Assembly: GCA_014871665.1 (NCBI GenBank)
Contig: WGSL01000075.1
Location: forward strand, 1-8,302
From: Collinsella sp.
GTDB lineage: Bacteria; Actinomycetota; Coriobacteriia; Coriobacteriales; Coriobacteriaceae
Length of the DNA: 8,302 nt
Direction: 5' to 3'
The notes beneath the pieces were generated by a model. That model ran no database searches, was not told the DNA's origin, and saw only the letters and a program-made list of their open reading frames with translations. Positions 5,895-8,302 of the stretch are shown here, one piece after another. The number at the start of each line of letters is the position of its first letter. Position 1 is the first letter of the stretch. Made by a program: the position numbers and the translations under genes.

Positions 5895-6659
5895 CTATCC
5901 CTCGATACGGCTCAAGAACTCACGGGTGCGCTGCTCGCGTGGATGGTCGATGACCTGCTCGGCAGGACCCTCCTCGACAATACGACCGCCGTCCATAAAG
6001 ACCACGCGGTCGGCAACATCGCGCGCAAACTGCATCGCGTGGGTCACGATCACCATCGTCATATTCTGCGCCGCAAGGTCTTTAATGACACGCAGTACCT
6101 CGGCCGTCAGCTCGGGATCGAGTGCCGAGGTCGGCTCGTCAAAGAACAGGATCTCCGGATCGAGCGCCAAGGCGCGGGCGATACTCACACGCTGTTGCTG
6201 GCCGCCCGAAAGCTCACATGGCACCTTGTTCTCGTTGCCCGTAAGCCCCATCTGCGCGATCAACTCGCGCGCACGAGCTTCCGCCTGCTCGCGCGGGCGC
6301 TTAAGCACGCGGATCGGCGCGTCGATGATGTTTTTCATCACGGTATAGTGCGGGAACAGGTTGTAATTTTGGAACACCAGGCCGAATCGCGAGCGTGCCC
6401 GCTTGGGCACATCGCCCTTCGCATAGACCGCGCCCGAGCCCGCATCCGTCGCAACGGCAAGGCCACCAAACGAGAGCGAGCCTCCGTCGAGTGTCTCGAG
6501 CAGCGTGGCACACCGCAGCAGCGTGGACTTGCCGCCACCCGAAGGCCCGATAATCGCCACGACCTCGCCACGCTTGACCTCGAGCGAGATATCCTTGAGC
6601 ACCTCATTGCCGCCAAACGCCTTGCGCGCGCTTTCGATTTTCATCACTGAGTTAGTCAT
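5895..6659 (-). CDS. Polar amino-acid ABC transporter, ATP-binding protein
   Basis: A 254-residue ATPase of the GlnQ/HisP class that sits on the inner face of the membrane and powers import of a polar amino acid. All ABC motifs are intact: Walker A GPSGGGKST (38-46), Q-loop Q97 in VFQNYNLFPH, signature LSGGQQQR (150-157), Walker B ILFFDEPTSALD (170-181) with catalytic E175, and switch H207. The length is normal. The ATG at 6657-6659 overlaps the permease stop (ATGACTAA), so translation is probably coupled; no good Shine-Dalgarno is visible. A second in-frame ATG at 6642-6644 would give MKIESARKAF and is also possible. It is the last gene of the operon. The substrate cannot be read from the ATPase. 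Confidence 0.93.
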   Translation of the reverse strand: MTNSVMKIESARKAFGGNEVLKDISLEVKRGEVVAIIGPSGGGKSTLLRCATLLETLDGGSLSFGGLAVATDAGSGAVYAKGDVPKRARSRFGLVFQNYNLFPHYTVMKNIIDAPIRVLKRPREQAEARARELIAQMGLTGNENKVPCELSGGQQQRVSIARALALDPEILFFDEPTSALDPELTAEVLRVIKDLAAQNMTMVIVTHAMQFARDVADRVVFMDGGRIVEEGPAEQVIDHPREQRTREFLSRIEG

Positions 6660-7305
6660 GATAATAGTCCAGCTTCTTTTCGGCGGCGCCCAGCAGCATC
6701 TCGACGACGAAATTAAAGACCCAGTAAATCAGCGCCGCGATCGCAAACGGCACCATGCTCACCTGCGAGGCGACCAGCGCCTTGGCCGTCGAGAACATCT
6801 CACCCACGCCAATGGCAAACGCCAGCGACGTGTCCTTGACCAGCGTGATGATCTCGTTGCCCATCGCCGGCAGAATACGCTTGGCGACCTGCGGCATCAC
6901 GATATACAGAAACGTCTGCACGCGCGAATAGCCCAGCACCTCGGCAGCCTCGTATTGACCGCGCGGAATGGACTGCAAGCCCGAGCGATAGATCTCGGCA
7001 AAGTAACCGGCGTAGTTGATGATGAACGCCACGACGCACGCCGTCCACTTGGAATCGGGCGTGAGCGAAATGCCAAACACGTAGTACGGGGCAAAGTAGA
7101 TGGCAAACATCTGCAGCATGAGCGGCGTACCGCGCATGACCGAAATGTAGATGCGCGCAATCCAGCGAAGCGGCGCGATTTTGCTCATGCGCATAAACGC
7201 CACGGGGATTCCCAGCGGAATCGACCCCAGCAGTGTCAGCACAAACAACTGCAAACTGACCAAGAATCCCTGGCCAAGCATCTGCATCATGACCTGAATA
7301 GACAT
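6652..7305 (-). CDS. Polar amino-acid ABC transporter, permease (HisM/GlnP type)
   Basis: A 217-residue inner-membrane permease of the His/Glu/Gln/Arg/opine family. Hydrophobic segments lie at about residues 12-36, 62-80, 87-108, 150-170 and 185-206. Family signatures are RGTPLMLQMF (58-67), the ATPase-coupling EAA loop around AGYFAEIYRSGLQSIPRGQYEAAEVLGYS (99-127) and VKDTSLAFAIGVGE (156-169). Only one permease gene is present, so the pore is expected to be a homodimer. I chose the ATG at 7303-7305, which shares a base with the binding-protein stop (TAATG), a typical coupling overlap; an upstream TTG at 7318-7320 would add five residues. Its 3' end overlaps the ATPase start by 8 bases. Confidence 0.92.
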   Translation of the reverse strand: MSIQVMMQMLGQGFLVSLQLFVLTLLGSIPLGIPVAFMRMSKIAPLRWIARIYISVMRGTPLMLQMFAIYFAPYYVFGISLTPDSKWTACVVAFIINYAGYFAEIYRSGLQSIPRGQYEAAEVLGYSRVQTFLYIVMPQVAKRILPAMGNEIITLVKDTSLAFAIGVGEMFSTAKALVASQVSMVPFAIAALIYWVFNFVVEMLLGAAEKKLDYYHD

Positions 7306-8165
7306 TACTTGAGCACCCAATTATCGAAAGATAGACCATAGCTTGAATACTTGTCGCAGAGATCCTTGACCGTGCCGTCCTCATAGAGTGCCTTGAGCGA
7401 CTCGGTCACGGCGTCGGCCGACTTGGTGTCGCCCTTCTTAAAGCCGACGGCGTAGTGCTCGCTGGACAGCGGCTCATCAAGCTGCGTATAGGCATCGGGC
7501 TTGGCGGCAAGCTGATACTGGGCAATCGAAAGGTCGCAAGCCACGGCATCGACCGCGCCGCTCTCGAGCTGCATAAAGGCCGTGTTGTACTCGCCGATCG
7601 TGTCGAGCGTGGCAAACGTCGCCGCCAGATCCTTCTGGTCACCCTCAAGCACGTCCTGCGCAGCGGAATCAGTCTGGGTAATCACAGTCTTGCCGGCAAG
7701 ATCGTCCCAGCCCTTGATGCCCGCATCCTTCTTGACCACCAGCACCTGCTCGTTGAGCATGTACGGCTCGGAGAACGTGTAGTCGTCCTCACGGCCCTCC
7801 ATGGTAAAGCCGTTCCAGATGCAGTTGATGGCGCCCGAGTTAAGCAGCGTATCCTTGGCATCCCAGTCGATGGCCTCGTATTTGACCTCCCAGCCCTGCT
7901 TATCGGCAACAGCCTTGGCCAGATCGAGATCAAAGCCGGTGTACTCGCCATCGTCGCCCACAAAGCCGTACGGAGGATAGGACTTATCAAAGCCCACCAC
8001 GAGCTTCTTGGACTCCGCAGCACCCTTCACATCCTTGGCCGCGGCAGAGCCTGCAGCGGAGCCCTTGCCGGCACCACCGCCGCAGCCGACAAGACCAAGG
8101 CCAAGCACCGTAGCGAGCGAGCCGGCTAGACCAACAAACTGACGACGAGACATATCGGTATTCAT
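7305..8165 (-). CDS. Polar amino-acid ABC transporter, substrate-binding Tat-type lipoprotein
   Basis: A 286-residue family 3 solute-binding protein and first gene of the operon. The N-terminus MSRRQFVGLAGSLATV carries a twin-arginine motif (SRRQF, 6-10), and LVGC (25-28) is a lipobox with C28 as the lipidated residue, so the protein is probably exported folded and anchored outside. A Gly/Ala/Ser linker (29-50) precedes the binding domain (54-286). KLVVGFDKSYPPYGF (54-68) and GFDLDLAKAVA (77-87) are the usual first-lobe blocks, R125 in FTMEGRE is the expected ligand-carboxylate arginine, and D206/D211 sit where the family contacts the amino group. The ligand is not certain. The ATG at 8163-8165 has AAGGGGG 6 bases upstream; an upstream GTG (8184-8186) would bury this site. 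Confidence 0.93.
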   Translation of the reverse strand: MNTDMSRRQFVGLAGSLATVLGLGLVGCGGGAGKGSAAGSAAAKDVKGAAESKKLVVGFDKSYPPYGFVGDDGEYTGFDLDLAKAVADKQGWEVKYEAIDWDAKDTLLNSGAINCIWNGFTMEGREDDYTFSEPYMLNEQVLVVKKDAGIKGWDDLAGKTVITQTDSAAQDVLEGDQKDLAATFATLDTIGEYNTAFMQLESGAVDAVACDLSIAQYQLAAKPDAYTQLDEPLSSEHYAVGFKKGDTKSADAVTESLKALYEDGTVKDLCDKYSSYGLSFDNWVLK

Positions 8166-8183
8166 GGTATTCCCCCTTGATGG

Positions 8184-8237
8184 CACTTTAGTTAGGTAAA
8201 GTGAGTCATGTAACGTTCAGAATCATACACTTTACCT
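8184..8237. promoter_or_regulatory. Three-copy TAAAGTG/CACTTTA element around the ABC operon promoter
   Basis: CACTTTA occurs at 8184-8190, its complement TAAAGTG at 8197-8203, and CACTTTA again at 8228-8234. The last two extend to a perfect 10-bp inverted repeat (AGGTAAAGTG at 8194-8203, CACTTTACCT at 8228-8237). One copy falls between the -35 and -10 boxes and two fall in the leader just before the ribosome site, an arrangement expected of repressor half-sites. No regulator gene is visible to name the binder. Confidence 0.5.
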
Positions 8238-8250
8238 TGATAGAGTACAA
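8222..8250 (-). promoter_or_regulatory. Predicted promoter of the amino-acid ABC operon
   Basis: On the minus strand TTGTAC (8245-8250) is followed by a 17-base spacer and TATGAT (8222-8227, five of six consensus bases). Transcription would begin near 8215, giving a leader of about 50 bases before the ATG at 8165. The -35 box is poor, with only the TTG matching, which would suit a regulated promoter. Confidence 0.5.
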
Positions 8251-8302
8251 GGGAGGGTTTGCCCGGCGTGGGCGGGAAGCGGCGCGTAATTAAGTTTCCT
8301 GC

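Noticed and set aside
7306..7320. TTG start for the permease, five residues upstream
   Set aside because: The ATG overlapping the preceding stop (TAATG) is a standard coupled start and is more likely, though neither has a strong ribosome site.
8166..8186. GTG start for the binding protein
   Set aside because: It would place the AAGGGGG ribosome site inside the coding region and add residues before the Tat signal with no benefit.
8260..8280. GCCC/GGGC small inverted repeat near the right edge
   Set aside because: Only 4-bp arms in GC-rich sequence and no T-tract, so it is not distinguishable from chance.

Overview
The window is a gene-dense, high-GC stretch with Shine-Dalgarno-led genes. It reads like a chromosome segment of a high-GC Gram-positive gut anaerobe. 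The protein styles (a Tat-type lipoprotein signal on a solute-binding protein, a LarE-type sulfur transferase, a secreted DNA-entry-type nuclease and an EF-G-like paralogue) suggest Coriobacteriia, perhaps Collinsella. That assignment is by resemblance only and was not tested by any search. No tRNA, rRNA, CRISPR array, transposase, integrase or phage gene is visible.

Layout, left to right. The 3' end of an unrecognised plus-strand gene (2-199) converges on a minus-strand HAD phosphatase (313-963), with a shared hairpin terminator between them. The HAD gene diverges from larE (1137-2015, plus) across a 173-bp region that holds a perfect 17-bp AT-rich palindrome and a fair sigma70-type promoter. 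After larE come two hairpins, the second with a T-rich tail, then about 380 bp without a gene. A secreted DNA/RNA non-specific endonuclease (2396-3379, plus) follows. It converges on an EF-G-like GTPase paralogue (3509-5584, minus) across a bidirectional terminator. About 310 bp of leader, promoter and terminator sequence separates that gene from a three-gene polar amino-acid ABC transporter operon. The operon is read on the minus strand in the order binding protein (7305-8165), permease (6652-7305), ATPase (5895-6659), with overlapping stops and starts and a strong terminator at its end. Its promoter at the right edge carries three copies of a TAAAGTG/CACTTTA element.

How the genes work together. 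Only the ABC operon is a clear functional unit: a lipoprotein captures an amino acid and hands it to a permease dimer driven by the ATPase. The other genes look like independent single-gene units. larE normally supports the nickel-pincer cofactor of lactate racemase-type enzymes, but its partners are not in this window. I see no new multi-gene system. The points most worth a second look are the EF-G-like protein, whose G3, G4 and G5 nucleotide-binding motifs are all altered while its P-loop is intact, the triple-repeat operator of the ABC operon, and the palindrome between the HAD gene and larE.
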